Assembly (NCBI RefSeq): GCF_964355755.1
Contig: NC_092671.1
Span: 813,001 to 873,000, forward strand
Reading direction: 5' to 3'
DNA length: 60,000 bases
Origin: Antedon mediterranea
Taxonomy: Eukaryota; Echinodermata; Crinoidea; Comatulida; Antedonidae
The position numbers and the translations under genes were made by a program. Positions 35,793 through 50,289 of the stretch are shown here, one piece after another. The notes beneath the pieces are model-generated. The model saw only the letters and a list, made by a program, of their open reading frames with translations. It was not told the origin of the DNA and searched no databases. Positions within the stretch are counted from its first letter, which is position 1. The number at the start of each line of letters is the position of its first letter.

Positions 35793-35945
35793 TAATAATG
35801 TCAACATTAGCATGTTTACTAACAACAGTTAACGTCCCAGGAACCTGTGCGCTGCAAACGTAATTCCCAGAATCCTCTTGTATAACGTTCTGTAGAATAA
35901 GGTTCCTACGACCCGTGTAGGTGGGGTTGCGTATCTTGTGCCCAT
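35793..35945 (-). CDS. Gene A exon: Ig3 second half
   Basis: The exon is 153 nt, acceptor after GTGATTTCAG, donor GTAAGT, phase 1 both sides. It encodes GHKIRNPTYTGRRNLILQNV, EDSGNYVCSAQVPGTL and SKHANVDII. EDSGNYVC is the F-strand Ig motif. Confidence 0.93.
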
Positions 35946-35979
35946 CTGAAATCACAGGTTCACAAAGATCAGGTTAAAT

Positions 35980-36302
35980 AAAATACTGTATAGAGTAAAT
36001 GAAATACTGTATTGGGTAAATAAAATATTGTATTGGGTAAATATAATACTGTATTGGGTAATTAAAATATTGTATTGGGTAAATATAATACTGTAGAGGG
36101 TAAATAAAATATTGTATTGGGTAAATATAATACTTTAGAGGGTAAATAAAATATTGTATTGGGTAAATATAGTACTGTAGAGGGTAAATAAAATATTGTA
36201 TTGGGTAAATATAATACTGTAGAGGGTAAATAAAATATTGTATTGGGTAAATATAATACTGTAGAGGGTAAATAAAATATTGTATTGGGTAAATATAATA
36301 TT
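35980..36302. repeat. 42-bp AT-rich repeat (two 21-bp halves)
   Basis: GGGTAAATAAAATATTGTAT alternates with GGGTAAATATAATACTGTAG. The higher unit is 42 bp. It starts about 35 bp from the acceptor side of the Ig3 exon. Confidence 0.92.
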
Positions 36303-37725
36303 AGTAAAGTTGTAAATGAATAAAGATCATAGTAATAAAAAAAATATTTCCTTTTTAAACTAAAAAATTAATTATTAATCGTCCATTATTAATTATTCAT
36401 TCTAAAAAGAATCTCATTTGTAGAGTGTTTATTGATGAAAGAAGAAATGTTATTTTATAAAAAATAAATATAATTCAAAACCATTTGTAAAAAAATATTG
36501 AGCAAACGCATATTTGGTAAAATGCCATTGAATATAAAATCATTAAAGCGTGACTAGCTAAAGAGAAAATGGCTACCACATGGCATTATGACACAGTAAT
36601 TGCTTTTGGGTTTTGTCGATTGGAGAAACGAACGTCCGTGGACATACAACATAGTGTTGTTTGGTCATTTCCATATGCTAGGATTCTGTTTTAATACCCA
36701 TTCTACGACGTAAGCCCATTAAGTATGATTACTTTGACCGTGCTTTTCATGGATCATCGGTAGCTATAAGGCATACTGTTTGACGCACGTCTTTTAATTT
36801 ATTTCATGAATAAAATCACGATTAAAATACTTCTGTTTAAAAATGAGCCACCATAAAATAAGGAAACCAATTACACTTTATGGAGTAGCATACTACTCAT
36901 TTCTCAGTACTGCATTTATATTTCTCAATATTACTTATTTTTAAAAGTCAAAATTATAATATTATAATTTGTTAAAAATCAATAATTTTCAGTCATTTCA
37001 GACTTCACCACACAATAAGACCATTGATGATGCCTCTATAGTAGAGTTTTCACCAAAATTGTGTTTTTAAGTTAAATACTAATAATTAGGAAATAACACA
37101 TATATATAATGTTTGCATTTCAAAACAATAGATTAACATCAGGTAAATTATAATAATTATATTTTTATAAAACACAGCAAAAAGTATTACTAATATTCAC
37201 ATATAATTCCAAATTTTGACAAACACAAATTTATGCTTAGGCATTTCATTTTTAAAATATTCATACAATAATTATTTTGTTTTTCCATCTGTACTACTTC
37301 AGTTATTTCGCCAATTTCTGAAACAAGTTTTATTTGTATATGGCAACAATTTATAGACAAACTCACATTTGCAGTTTCATCAGAAAATTATGAGTTAATA
37401 AAAAATGTTAAAATATTTGTAGGCTCATAATTCATATTACTTATAGTCCAATGTCATAACTGTATTTATATTTAGCGCTATGTAGTTAGTACATTATTTA
37501 TGTTATTTTTTACAACATGCTTCTACCTATCAAAGAAATCATGCGTTAACTTTGTATATACAAAATATAAACACAGCAAAATCATAACATGTAGTATAGT
37601 AATGGTCGTCATCGGAGTTACTCAAGCGTGACTTACTAAATCCATTGCTTAAGTAATCAAATATGAATGAACATACATACGGACATGCATGAATAAACTT
37701 GCAAAATAAGAATGTACTAAATCAC
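36303..37725. other. Intron sequence, nothing recognised
   Basis: AT-rich gene A intron between the two Ig3 exons. Confidence 0.5.
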
Positions 37726-37991
37726 CTGTACGTGTCCATGTTACGTTCATGTTTGATGGTCCTTCAAACAGGCATTCTAATTCAACGTGCCGTCCGGCTA
37801 CCATTCGTACATCCTTGGGATTGGATACAATGACTGGTTGCCTTGCGAGTGACGTTGAGGATGTAACATTTAATGTAATGATCGGTCCGTTTCTTTGGCC
37901 TGCTATATTCGCAGCTTTGCAGCGATATCGACCGGCATCATCTAAGTGTAGGCTCAACAGATGAAGTACGCCAGACGAAAGCACAACAACC
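37726..37991 (-). CDS. Gene A exon: end of Ig2, start of Ig3
   Basis: The exon is 266 nt, acceptor after TAATTGTAG, donor GTGATT, phase 2 in, phase 1 out. It encodes VVVLSSGVLHLLSLHLDDAG, RYRCKAANIAGQRNGPIITL, then RMVAGRHVELECLFEG and VTWTRT. It corresponds to gene B exon 4 in layout and phase. Confidence 0.92.
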
Positions 37992-38488
37992 CTACAATTA
38001 GACAAAAATGCTCAAAGTAATAGTTCAATGTCATTTACCGTATGTACAAAAAACGAAATTCAATATTTTAACATCACAATATAATATCATTAAAACTAAA
38101 ACATTTATATTAAATACAGTTGTAAAAACTCGGAAATAATTAAAATAATATAAATTGAATACCATATTTGCCACAAAATATATGAACATATGATTTTTTT
38201 TATTTCAATAATGATATGCAAATTTCATGTAAATTAGTATAAGAGTTTGTGACACATTGATCTTTAAACGATATTAAATGATCTTTAATGTATACTTAAA
38301 GTCTAATTTATATTCCCTATCCTTTCATTAAACCATTAAGACAATTTCATCATTTCTCAATCTTAAACTTAAGTTATATAACTCCATGATTCAAGCTGAG
38401 CTATTTTTCTGTTAAAATAATGTGAATTTAAAGTCAAAGATGATCTTTCAAAATAATCACATTTATAATCAATTTTGTAAAAAATAAT

Positions 38489-38556
38489 GTTAATAATGTT
38501 ACTAATGTTAATAATGTTACTAATGTTAATAATGTTACTAATGTTACTAATGTTAC
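38489..38556. repeat. Short AATGTTA repeat
   Basis: AATGTTAATAATGTTACT repeats four times. It lies in the long gene A intron. Confidence 0.85.
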
Positions 38557-41500
38557 TTGATGATGAAACCTGATCTAATCTTCTTAGCATACAGTTGGTT
38601 ATTTTCATTTTAAAATTATTTTATCTGGTTTTTATATTAACTATCTGTATAATTCTTTACGTTAAACCATTCGTGAAAAAGTACATATTCATTAATGGTA
38701 TAACTTTATCTGATAGCTGTCCTACTACTAATGTGGCCCTCTCTGTACCATGAAAGTGTGACATGTTAGTAAATTAATTTATAAATAATATTCAAGTTTA
38801 TAACAGGTAGTGTGATTTTAACTTTCATTCTTGTGGCCAATAAGGTGCCTACTACTAAACATTCGCCTTTCCCTCCACAACACTATCAAATGTGTAAAAG
38901 ATTCCTAGATAGATTGACGTTGGCAATTCATTTCAAACCTGGAACACCTATACTCACTAAATGAATAAGCATGGTGGCGTAACGCAGAGACCCAAGGCCC
39001 CTTGGGACTCTAAATTAGCCCTCAATGCTGAAGGCGACATATCTTAATACCTCTTATTATTGGCCCTGCTCAGGACTCCATAAGCTCAGAGCCCTTGGGT
39101 TAAGCCAGTGTGCGCTCATAGCCGTTACACCACTAAAAGCACCATGTGAAAGCCCGACAACTGAAAGTGAACCCATCAAGATCTGATAGTAATCACTTGA
39201 GTATCAAAATGCTCCCTGGTTTAACCATGTGTAAATTTGTGTTTAAGTTCGTCATGATATGATGGTATTTAGTGCAATGCTGATAATCTAACATGAATAT
39301 TTAATATGATATCTAACACAATGAAGGTCATGCTAATGAACTGTACTCCATGAAATAAAATGATGTTTATACTTTTTACTTTAAAGAATAATGTATGTTA
39401 TTACTCTATTTTAAGATTATACTTAAATTAAGATCCACTAAAGTAGATCCAATAATAGATTGGTATCATAATTTTGGCAATAACCTTCAATGCAACAGGT
39501 GGTATTCAACAAGGATATGCAAATTATAATTGCTTTGGTGATCAACCAAATGTTACAAACTGGTACAAACTGGTTCCACTTTTAAAGATTTATATTAAAC
39601 AATGTCTAATGCAGTACGAGCTGCAAAATGCATCAAATGTTTTCTGAAGAAGGAACTTTTTTTTTAAGGGTGCATTTACGAAACATCCCCGAAAAAAAGA
39701 GTAATTAATCATTCTTTAACAATATTGTAATGGTGTCTAAGTAGATTTAGCGGGTCTTTTGAGGCCTGAGCTGAACCGGCAGGGTACACACCAGTCCTTC
39801 AGGTCTGTGTAGTGACCTTTCAGATATCAAAGGATTTTATGAGAATTCCACAAATCTATGTTCGCGCAAAAATTGAAATTGCTATTCAGTGCCGTTCAGT
39901 GTTTAGTGAACGGCTGAATAGATTGAGAGGGATGTTCTGGTTTTCTGGTAGCACTTTCCAGGTGTAAACAAAACCTAAAAGGGACTTCAACGGACTTCAC
40001 TCTAAATTACCCCTTTCTTACATAACTATAACAACAAAACCAGTGCAACACAAGAGTTGTCAATAGCTTTCGTTTTCATATTATTTTCAAACAAAAAAAT
40101 ATACATAATAATGGACATAAGTTGCAGGTCTGTCTCACACAAGGCAATGCATAATGTCAACTTGAGACAATGATGGCCTGATGTTCTCAATCGAGAACGG
40201 CTAAATAAACAACAAGAACACTACTACGAAGATGTCGAGCAAAAAGACAGAGCGTGCTTAGAATGACTTTTTACTTGAACGTAAACCTGCGTAGTTGAGC
40301 AATGCATTGTAGAAACGAAAGTTCGATAATAAAATATGGTGAGAAAGTAACTTGTTTGTAGGAGGAGAAATTTCTAAATTTTGATATTAGGACCTTTTAA
40401 TTATCTTTGAAAATCTTAAATAATATCGAGCAGATAATTCAAACTACCGTACAGAATTATGATTGGTAAAACATTCTTGCCAAACAGCGCAACATTAGAT
40501 CATTTGACAACAACAATAGCACATGAATGTTTGAATCAAGAGCAATAAAAACTAACAATTACAGTTATTTGCAATGTGCGTTCATTACATACATATTACA
40601 TGTATAAAATGTCATCAACATTATGCACGCAATGTGCGGTAACGCCCTCTGTTGAGAGACAAAGACTGCAAAAACGGATGTACTCAATTTTTACGTTATG
40701 TTCACCCCAAAATTCTCACAGCCACGTCTGAAGTAGGTATAGTCACTTGTGTAAGATGTTTCATTATTACTTATTTTGGATAAAATAATTTTTATATTTG
40801 TGATATGCAATCATATAAAGGGAATATTTATCAGATACGAAATGTGTATGTATTTGTAGATTTTTATCAAACGCCGTATTTGTAAGTTGCGATTATTTTC
40901 GTTTTGTTCGAGCACAGCAAAGTTGTAATTTAACACAGCAAGATATAGTAAGTATTCTTTGATAATATAACATGTATATACCATGGTTAATTTTGCTTTG
41001 CGGTTTTTGACACATTAAGTAGATTACCGCGGAAAAAAAATCTTAAAAACCATACAATTACACCAAAATTAACTGTTGGTGTGCTAAACTATTCATTTGC
41101 AATATTTAAAATCAGTAAATGTATGCGAGGGGTAGCTGACTCATTTGAGTTACAGCGATGTATTTTTCTTAAGCTGCCCCTGCCCAGCATTTTTTTACCT
41201 CTTTTTTTACCTCTTTTTTTGTTGTTATATATTTATATTGATTTGATGCTGGTCGAATAAATAATTTTTTGATTATTAATAGTAGTATTGTTACAAAATA
41301 TATATTATGGTTGTTTCGTTTCTATTGAAACTATTGTATTCAATTTCTATATTGTAGCTAATTGAAAAAAAACAAACAAAAAATCAAAATTGAATTCCAT
41401 ACTACGAGAAAAAAAAATTTCTTTACAAAATTCCCAAAAATAAGTTCAAATAGGGGTAAAGGTTATAAAGAATAATTTATATAAAGGACAACTATCCAGT

Positions 41501-43118
41501 TAAGTTATTTAAAATTATATAATTAAGAACAGATTTTGAAGTTCATGAACTCTATGACATCATTTGACCTAGCATAGTTAGACATGGACAAATATTACAT
41601 GTGGACAATGCTGTAATGTAAACAATTTATCGCAATTCAGTTTTACAGTGAAGATTTCCAAATGCGTAGCATGATAAACGTAGAGTTGAAATGATGATTC
41701 TGTCTTGCAATAACTAATATCAAAAAGGGTACCAATAGAAAATGAATTGGAGATACTGTATGATGAATTCTATATAACACGATAAATACAAAATGATTGC
41801 ATAGAATGTATTTACCAACTACTATGAAATGCAACATTTTGTACATCCCTCCTCCTCTTCCTTTTTTACTACAGTATTAGCTAATATGCTAACAAAAAAA
41901 AAAAAATTGTTTTAAATCTATTAAAGCTCAGGTACAGGCATGAATTTTAAATATAATATTTGGTTAATTGTACATAAATCAAATATTTGTAACAGAAATC
42001 TAGACGAAAAAAACATGAATTTCCCTTAATATGGTCAAATACAAAATTTGGCAAAATTCTTCCATAAAAACCAGGAAGACTTTTTTCAGTAGTTAGGTAG
42101 TTAACCTAATGTAATAACATGTCTGGTGACTCCCTAGATGGTGAAAAAAGATGGTGAATATACGGTGGATAATTTTTTCTATAGCATGAAAATAAAAATC
42201 TGAAGTTGAAAAAAAATATCAGAAATGTAATATTCAAGTTATATTACCTATATTTAGTCATCTGATAACATTTTTTACCACACCATATATTTTTCATAGC
42301 TTTTTAAAATGCCTCTCTATTTACAAAATTTGTGTACAAAAGAATAGAGATTTTACTGTGTAATTTGAACTATCCCCCCACTGATAAGAAAGTGCTTATT
42401 TTCAACAAGCTCGTGTAACACAAATAGAATCTAAAAAATTATGAAACATAGGGGAAACTATAGATCGATAATTATTGGAATGTATGATCAATAGAAATTT
42501 TTTATATAAATACAATACATTTAAAGCGCTTATTTTTGCTTTATATTTGTTTCTCTAAAAATAACTAAATAGTTTAAAGCAACTCATAAAAAAAGGAAAA
42601 ACTGGGATGAGAAACTAACATTTTTTTTTATTTGGCCTAATATATAGCCTAACATTTGGTTCGTATTGGTAAAAAAGGTAAAAAAATGTTTTGCGAGTGT
42701 GACTTCAAACAAATAGAATTATGGTAGACATATGAGTCACAATTTCAAAATTATCATAATTCTTATTTTGCGCATGAAGGATATTATTATATGGTCTTTA
42801 TAAACAAATTGAAGCCATATTAGGCAGGACTAGAGGGACTCATGAATGGTTATTGCAGGTCAATATGTCATAGCATATTCTGACATTAATCCTTCGTATA
42901 TCAGTTTTTCTTAGCAAAACAATATAACATTTGTAGTTCATTGATCCTTACAAAATGAATCACTGTTTATGCTTACATCGGCCTCCCAACAACATTGTCA
43001 TCGTCGGTTCTCTTGAGAGTCACATGGTCCGAGCGCCTTAACCCAAGTCCCTGGTATAATATCATCTAGTTTAGCCAGTTTCCTTGTGAAATCTAGGTCA
43101 TATGTATCACATATTTAC
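38557..43118. other. Long intron, mostly featureless
   Basis: AT-rich intron. A weak inverted pair (GGTGGCGTAACG near 38976 and CGTTACACCAC near 39123) may mark an old mobile element. No exon is found. Confidence 0.45.
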
Positions 43119-46100
43119 ATACTGTATGTTTAGGGCATTGGTCTATACAACTTGTACAGTACTCAATTATAATACTGTATGTTTAAAGCAGCATTGGTCT
43201 ATACAACTTGTACAGTACTCAATTATAATACTGTATGCTTAAAGCATTGGTCTATACAACTTGTACAGTACTCAATTATAATACTGTATGCTTAAAGCAT
43301 TGGTATATACAACTTGTACAGTACTCAATTATAATACTGTATGTTTAAAGCAGCATTGGTCTATACAACTTGTACAGTACTCAATTATAATACTGTATGT
43401 TTAAAGCATTGGTATATACAACTTGTACAGTACTCAATTATAATACTGTATGTTTAAAGCAGCATTGGTATATACAACTTGTACAGTACTCAATTATAAT
43501 ACTGTATGCTTAAAGCATTGGTCTATACAACTTGTACAGTACTCAATTATAATACTGTATGTTTAAAGCAGCATTGGTCTATACAACTTGTACAGTACTC
43601 AATTATAATACTGTATGCTTAAAGCATTGGTATATACAACTTGTACAGTACTCAATTATAATACTGTATGTTTAAAGCATTGGTATATACAACTTGTACA
43701 GTACTCAATTATAATACTGTATGCTTAAAGCATTGGTATATACAACTTGTACAGTACTCAATTATAATACTGTATGCTTAAAGCATTGGTCTATACAACT
43801 TGTACAGTACTCAATTATAATACTGTATGCTTAAAGCATTGGTCTATACAACTTGTACAGTACTCAATTATAATACTGTATGCTTAAAGCATTGGTCTAT
43901 ACAACTTGTACAGTACTCAATTATAATACTGTATGTTTAAAGCAGCATTGGTATATACAACTTGTACAGTACTCAATTATAATACTGTATGTTTAAAGCA
44001 GCATTGGTCTATACAACTTGTACAGTACTCAATTATAATACTGTATGTTTAAAGCAGCATTGGTATATACAACTTGTACAGTACTCAATTATAATACTGT
44101 ATGTTTAAAGCATTGGTATATACAACTTGTACAGTACTCAATTATAATACTGTATGTTTAAAGCAGCATTGGTCTATACAACTTGTACAGTACTCAATTA
44201 TAATACTGTATGCTTAAAGCATTGGTCTATACAACTTGTACAGTACTCAATTATAATACTGTATGTTTAAAGCAGCATTGGTCTATACAACTTGTACAGT
44301 ACTCAATTATAATACTGTATGTTTAAAGCAGCATTGGTATATACAACTTGTACAGTACTCAATTATAATACTGTATGTTTAAAGCATTGGTATATACAAC
44401 TTGTACAGTACTCAATTATAATACTGTATGTTTAAAGCAGCATTGGTCTATACAACTTGTACAGTACTCAATTATAATACTGTATGTTTAAAGCAGCATT
44501 GGTATATACAACTTGTACAGTACTCAATTATAATACTGTATGCTTAAAGCATTGGTCTATACAACTTGTACAGTACTCAATTATAATACTGTATGTTTAA
44601 AGCAGCATTGGTATATACAACTTGTACAGTACTCAATTATAATACTGTATGCTTAAAGCATTGGTCTATACAACTTGTACAGTACTCAATTATAATACTG
44701 TATGCTTAAAGCAGCATTGGTCTATACAACTTGTACAGTACTCAATTATAATACTGTATGTTTAAAGCAGCATTGGTCTATACAACTTGTACAGTACTCA
44801 ATTATAATACTGTATGCTTAAAGCAGCATTGGTCTATACAACTTGTACAGTACTCAATTATAATACTGTATGTTTAAAGCATTGGTATATACAACTTGTA
44901 CAGTACTCAATTATAATACTGTATGTTTAAAGCAGCATTGGTCTATACAACTTGTACAGTACTCAATTATAATACTGTATGCTTAAAGCATTGGTATATA
45001 CAACTTGTACAGTACTCAATTATAATACTGTATGTTTAAAGCAGCATTGGTCTATACAACTTGTACAGTACTCAATTATAATACTGTATGCTTAAAGCAT
45101 TGGTCTATACAACTTGTACAGTACTCAATTATAATACTGTATGCTTAAAGCAGCATTGGTCTATACAACTTGTACAGTACTCAATTATAATACTGTATGT
45201 TTAAAGCAGCATTGGTCTATACAACTTGTACAGTACTCAATTATAATACTGTATGTTTAAAGCAGCATTGGTATATACAACTTGTACAGTACTCAATTAT
45301 AATACTGTATGTTTAAAGCAGCATTGGTATATACAACTTGTACAGTACTCAATTATAATACTGTATGCTTAAAGCATTGGTCTATACAACTTGTACAGTA
45401 CTCAATTATAATACTGTATGCTTAAAGCAGCATTGGTCTATACAACTTGTACAGTACTCAATTATAATACTGTATGTTTAAAGCAGCATTGGTCTATACA
45501 ACTTGTACAGTACTCAATTATAATACTGTATGCTTAAAGCAGCATTGGTCTATACAACTTGTACAGTACTCAATTATAATACTGTATGTTTAAAGCAGCA
45601 TTGGTATATACAACTTGTACAGTACTCAATTATAATACTGTATGCTTAAAGCATTGGTCTATACAACTTGTACAGTACTCAATTATAATACTGTATGCTT
45701 AAAGCAGCATTGGTCTATACAACTTGTACAGTACTCAATTATAATACTGTATGCTTAAAGCATTGGTATATACAACTTGTACAGTACTCAATTATAATAC
45801 TGTATGTTTAAAGCAGCATTGGTCTATACAACTTGTACAGTACTCAATTATAATACTGTATGTTTAAAGCATTGGTCTATACAACTTGTACAGTACTCAA
45901 TTATAATACTGTATGTTTAAAGCAGCATTGGTCTATACAACTTGTACAGTACTCAATTATAATACTGTATGCTTAAAGCATTGGTCTATACAACTTGTAC
46001 AGTACTCAATTATAATACTGTATGTTTAAAGCAGCATTGGTCTATACAACTTGTACAGTACTCAATTATAATACTGTATGTTTAAAGCAGCATTGGTCTA

Positions 46101-47388
46101 TACAACTTGTACAGTACTCAATTATAATACTGTATGCTTAAAGCATTGGTCTATACAACTTGTACAGTACTCAATTATAATACTGTATGCTTAAAGCAGC
46201 ATTGGTCTATACAACTTGTACAGTACTCAATTATAATACTGTATGCTTAAAGCAGCATTGGTCTATACAACTTGTACAGTACTCAATTATAATACTGTAT
46301 GTTTAAAGCAGCATTGGTCTATACAACTTGTACAGTACTCAATTATAATACTGTATGCTTAAAGCATTGGTCTATACAACTTGTACAGTACTCAATTATA
46401 ATACTGTATGCTTAAAGCAGCATTGGTCTATACAACTTGTACAGTACTCAATTATAATACTGTATGCTTAAAGCATTGGTCTATACAACTTGTACAGTAC
46501 TCAATTATAATACTGTATGCTTAAAGCATTGGTCTATACAACTTGTACAGTACTCAATTATAATACTGTATGCTTAAAGCAGCATTGGTCTATACAACTT
46601 GTACAGTACTCAATTATAATACTGTATGCTTAAAGCATTGGTCTATACAACTTGTACAGTACTCAATTATAATACTGTATGCTTAAAGCAGCATTGGTAT
46701 ATACAACTTGTACAGTACTCAATTATAATACTGTATGCTTAAAGCATTGGTCTATACAACTTGTACAGTACTCAATTATAATACTGTATGCTTAAAGCAG
46801 CATTGGTCTATACAACTTGTACAGTACTCAATTATAATACTGTATGCTTAAAGCATTGGTATATACAACTTGTACAGTACTCAATTATAATACTGTATGT
46901 TTAAAGCATTGGTCTATACAACTTGTACAGTACTCAATTATAATACTGTATGTTTAAAGCATTGGTCTATACAACTTGTACAGTACTCAATTATAATACT
47001 GTATGTTTAAAGCATTGGTCTATACAACTTGTACAGTACTCAATTATAATACTGTATGTTTAAAGCAGCATTGGTATATACAACTTGTACAGTACTCAAT
47101 TATAATACTGTATGCTTAAAGCATTGGTATATACAACTTGTACAGTACTCAATTATAATACTGTATGCTTAAAGCAGCATTGGTCTATACAACTTGTACA
47201 GTACTCAATTATAATACTGTATGTTTAAAGCATTGGTATATACAACTTGTACAGTACTCAATTATAATACTGTATGCTTAAAGCAGCATTGGTCTATACA
47301 ACTTGTACAGTACTCAATTATAATACTGTATGCTTAAAGCAGCATTGGTCTATACAACTTAGTACTCAATTATAATGTTTAAAGCATT
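43119..47388. repeat. 53/56-bp minisatellite (about 78 copies)
   Basis: Units contain TATACAACTTGTACAGTACT and CAATTATAATACTGTATG. They are 53 bp (AAAGCATTGG) or 56 bp (AAAGCAGCATTGG). Two further sites vary: TGTTTAA/TGCTTAA and GGTCTAT/GGTATAT. The last unit lacks TGTAC. At 4.3 kb it is the largest array in the window, in gene A intron 2. Confidence 0.98.
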
Positions 47389-47989
47389 ACTATATGTAAC
47401 ATGCACATTCTACATGTTCAAAGCATGGTTTTACTGTGGAGATAGGTTGTACATTCCGTGAAATATCTTCTCATATACTGTATTGTTACTGTATTGTTTA
47501 TGTATTGTTTTTAATTCTGTTTGTGGCTTTTTATTCCTTCTGTAATGAGCATTGAGGTTTTCGCATAATACGCTATAAGCCTAAATTATTAACATTATTA
47601 TGTTGAGGGAGTGATATGGTACAATGGTAGGATCCAAACCTGGTATTTAGGAAGTAATGGGTTCAATTCTTTTCCCTATATTGTTTGTGTTTATCCTCTA
47701 TCGTAACTACTGCGTCCTTTGCATGGTATGTTAAGTCATTTGTCCCATGCACATTACAAACATGGAATAAATAGCACCCTCAATTGCAGCAATGGATCTC
47801 TCGCATCACGCTTGAATGATTCTATAATTCATGTGAAAACAATCATTTTAGTATTAAAATCCCAGAAGTATAAAGATCAACAAATTATCACAAAACTGAA
47901 AAAGAAAGAAAGAGCGATGTTCGTTGAAAAAGAAACATAATATCGGTATTCAAACAGGTCTTGATAAACTATTTATAAACAAAGTCCAT
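47389..47989. other. Intron with a possible tRNA-derived SINE relic
   Basis: At about 47620-47680, TATGGTACAATGGTAGG resembles a pol III A box, and GGGTTCAATTC about 40 bp later resembles a B box. There is no clean cloverleaf, so it is not called as a tRNA gene. A 73-residue frame at 47719-47940 has no domain. Confidence 0.3.
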
Positions 47990-48141
47990 TTAGCTCTGTC
48001 TACACTTATCAAACTAGTTTGTGTGAGTGTGATGTGCCTAACAGCCTAAATATGGTAGTGATATGCTTAAATGTGGTAGTGATATGACATCATCATGTCC
48101 ATATAATTTTTTTTGTCATATAAAGGTTGATAGCGCTTTAC
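47990..48141. mobile_element. ~150-bp MITE family, copy 4 (diverged)
   Basis: It begins TTAGCTCTGTCTACACTTAT and ends TTGATAGCGCTTTA. The interior GAGTGTGATGTGCC and TATGACATCATCATGTCCAT are recognisable; the right half is degraded. Confidence 0.7.
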
Positions 48142-49792
48142 TAAAACTTGACACTTGGGCTATTACCCACAACACAGTTTGAAGTTCAGGAACATTAACA
48201 TTTATAACTAAAACGATACTATAGGTCTTGTGTCGATTAGTGTATCCCTATTATACCAACAACAGCAGACATCAGTTTTGACCTAACGAAACAAGTGCAT
48301 TACATTTTGCATAATAATAACACTTTTCAATGCCCACGCACTGATTTAATAATTATACTTTTAAAATCTATTATATAAACAGTTACCGTATATGTAATTG
48401 TTAACAGGCCCATTTTCAAATACAGGTACTTCAGATACAGTACACAATTCTAATCATTATGAAATCATTGTACAGTAAAGTGTACAGTACAGGAAAGTAT
48501 AATAATAACCACCCTAGGCCTACTTGGTAGTGATTGTGAATGTTAGATTAGATTGTTGGAAAACAAACAGGAAAGAGGCCCATGCAATTCTCTGATAATA
48601 TCTCTATAATTTATGTATACTACGTGCTAATGAACTGTAATATTACAATTACTGTTGTATATCCAAGAAAATGTGATTTAACTAATTTTAACTTATAGTT
48701 CTATTTCATCTGTGTGTTGTTGTTGATGTTGTTTTATACTAATAATAATAATGTAAACTTATTGGGCTTCAGTGTCCATCAGAGATCATGACAAAGAATT
48801 TTGCAAATTACATTGAACTGAATATTCCACCGCACCCAACTTAAAGCTTGCAAATTATAATGCAAAAGATAGGACATCAAATTAAGCTCAGGTCTTCATT
48901 TTTACCTTTTTTAGACCCTCCCTATTTTAAAATCCAGGATCAATTTAAACATGGCCGCCATTTCTTTGTTACTTTTTTTTACATAACAGGATCATCGCAG
49001 AAGACATAGCAGTAGTACACTGTATGCTCATACTCTCCATCAACCTAGAAATACGCGACTGACCAGGGGTGCAGCTTCAACTGGTCAAATTACAGCAGCC
49101 ATATTTTGATGAGAACATCCCTATAGTGATATGCGCTACTTGGATTATATAGAAATTATCACTCTGGTTTCTTTTCCAATAGGTAAAAAAAATCCAAATA
49201 TATTAGGGTATTTGATGATTCTATTCTAGCATGGGTAACAATAACAAACTATTTACAGAACCCACATTCAGTGCACTGTGACCTTTCGCATAGCTTCTAT
49301 CACAAGATATAATAGGACAAAGAGTAAATAATTGTGGAAGGTCATTGTATTTAAGAGGCCGGGGGTAAATATGATGAGGCCAAGGTACTGTAGTACTGAA
49401 CAACGTGAGTAATGCTGAGCTGTATACTGTAACCTTTTTTGTTAGTTGAGTTTATAACTGTGGTATATCATTACTGATTAATGAACCTAATGTTTCTTTC
49501 AAATAAAACAAAAACGTTTTCTTTATCATTTTTTAAATGTTGCTAAAGGTTGAAATAGGAAAAGGTATTTTTAACCATTGTTTTGAGCCAAATAACCAGG
49601 AATAGTTATTCTTTTCTGCTGGCAATAACATCAAGGTAATTCATTAATTATTTCCTTGCAACAGAAACAGGCTGTGAGTATTTACAAGTGTTTAAATTTT
49701 ATGAAAGCGAAAAGAAAAAGTTAAATAGAAAGTATCTAATTATTGAAGATGTTGAGGTGCAATTCAGCAAGTAGCAGTAATAAACAGAAAAC
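48142..49792. other. Intron sequence, nothing recognised
   Basis: AT-rich part of gene A intron 2 with no supported feature. Confidence 0.5.
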
Positions 49793-50289
49793 TATGTGGA
49801 TATCAAACTATGAACACAGTATTAACATAAGCCATTTGTCATGTATCTAGTCCATTGTGTGGATATCAAACTACTGTATGAACACAGTAAATTAACATAA
49901 GCCATTTGTCATGTATCTAGTCCATTGTGTGGATATCAAACTATGAACACAGTATTAACATAAGCCATTTGCCATGTATCTAGTCCATTGTGTGGATATC
50001 AAACTATGAACACAGTATTAACATAAGCCATTTGCCATGTATCTAGTCCATTATGTGGATATCAAACTATGAACACAGTATTAACATAAGCCATTTGTCA
50101 TGTATCTAGTCCATTGTGTAGGATCAAACTATGAACACAGTATTAACATAAGCCATTTGTCATGTATCTAGTCCATTGTGTGGATATCAAACTATGAACA
50201 CAGTATTAACATAAGCCATTTGTCATGTATCTAGTCCATTGTGTGGATATCAAACTATGAACACAGTATTAACATAAGCCATTTGTCAT
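49793..50289. repeat. 63-bp satellite, left block (about 8 copies)
   Basis: The unit has TGTGGATATCAAACTATGAA, CACAGTATTAACATAAGCCA and TTTGTCATGTATCTAGTCCA. The LINE interrupts the array at TTTGTCAT; the same array resumes at 53477. Confidence 0.97.

Noticed and set aside
38972-39140. Mobile element with GGTGGCGTAACG ends
   Set aside because: The inverted similarity is short and imperfect and no target duplication is visible.
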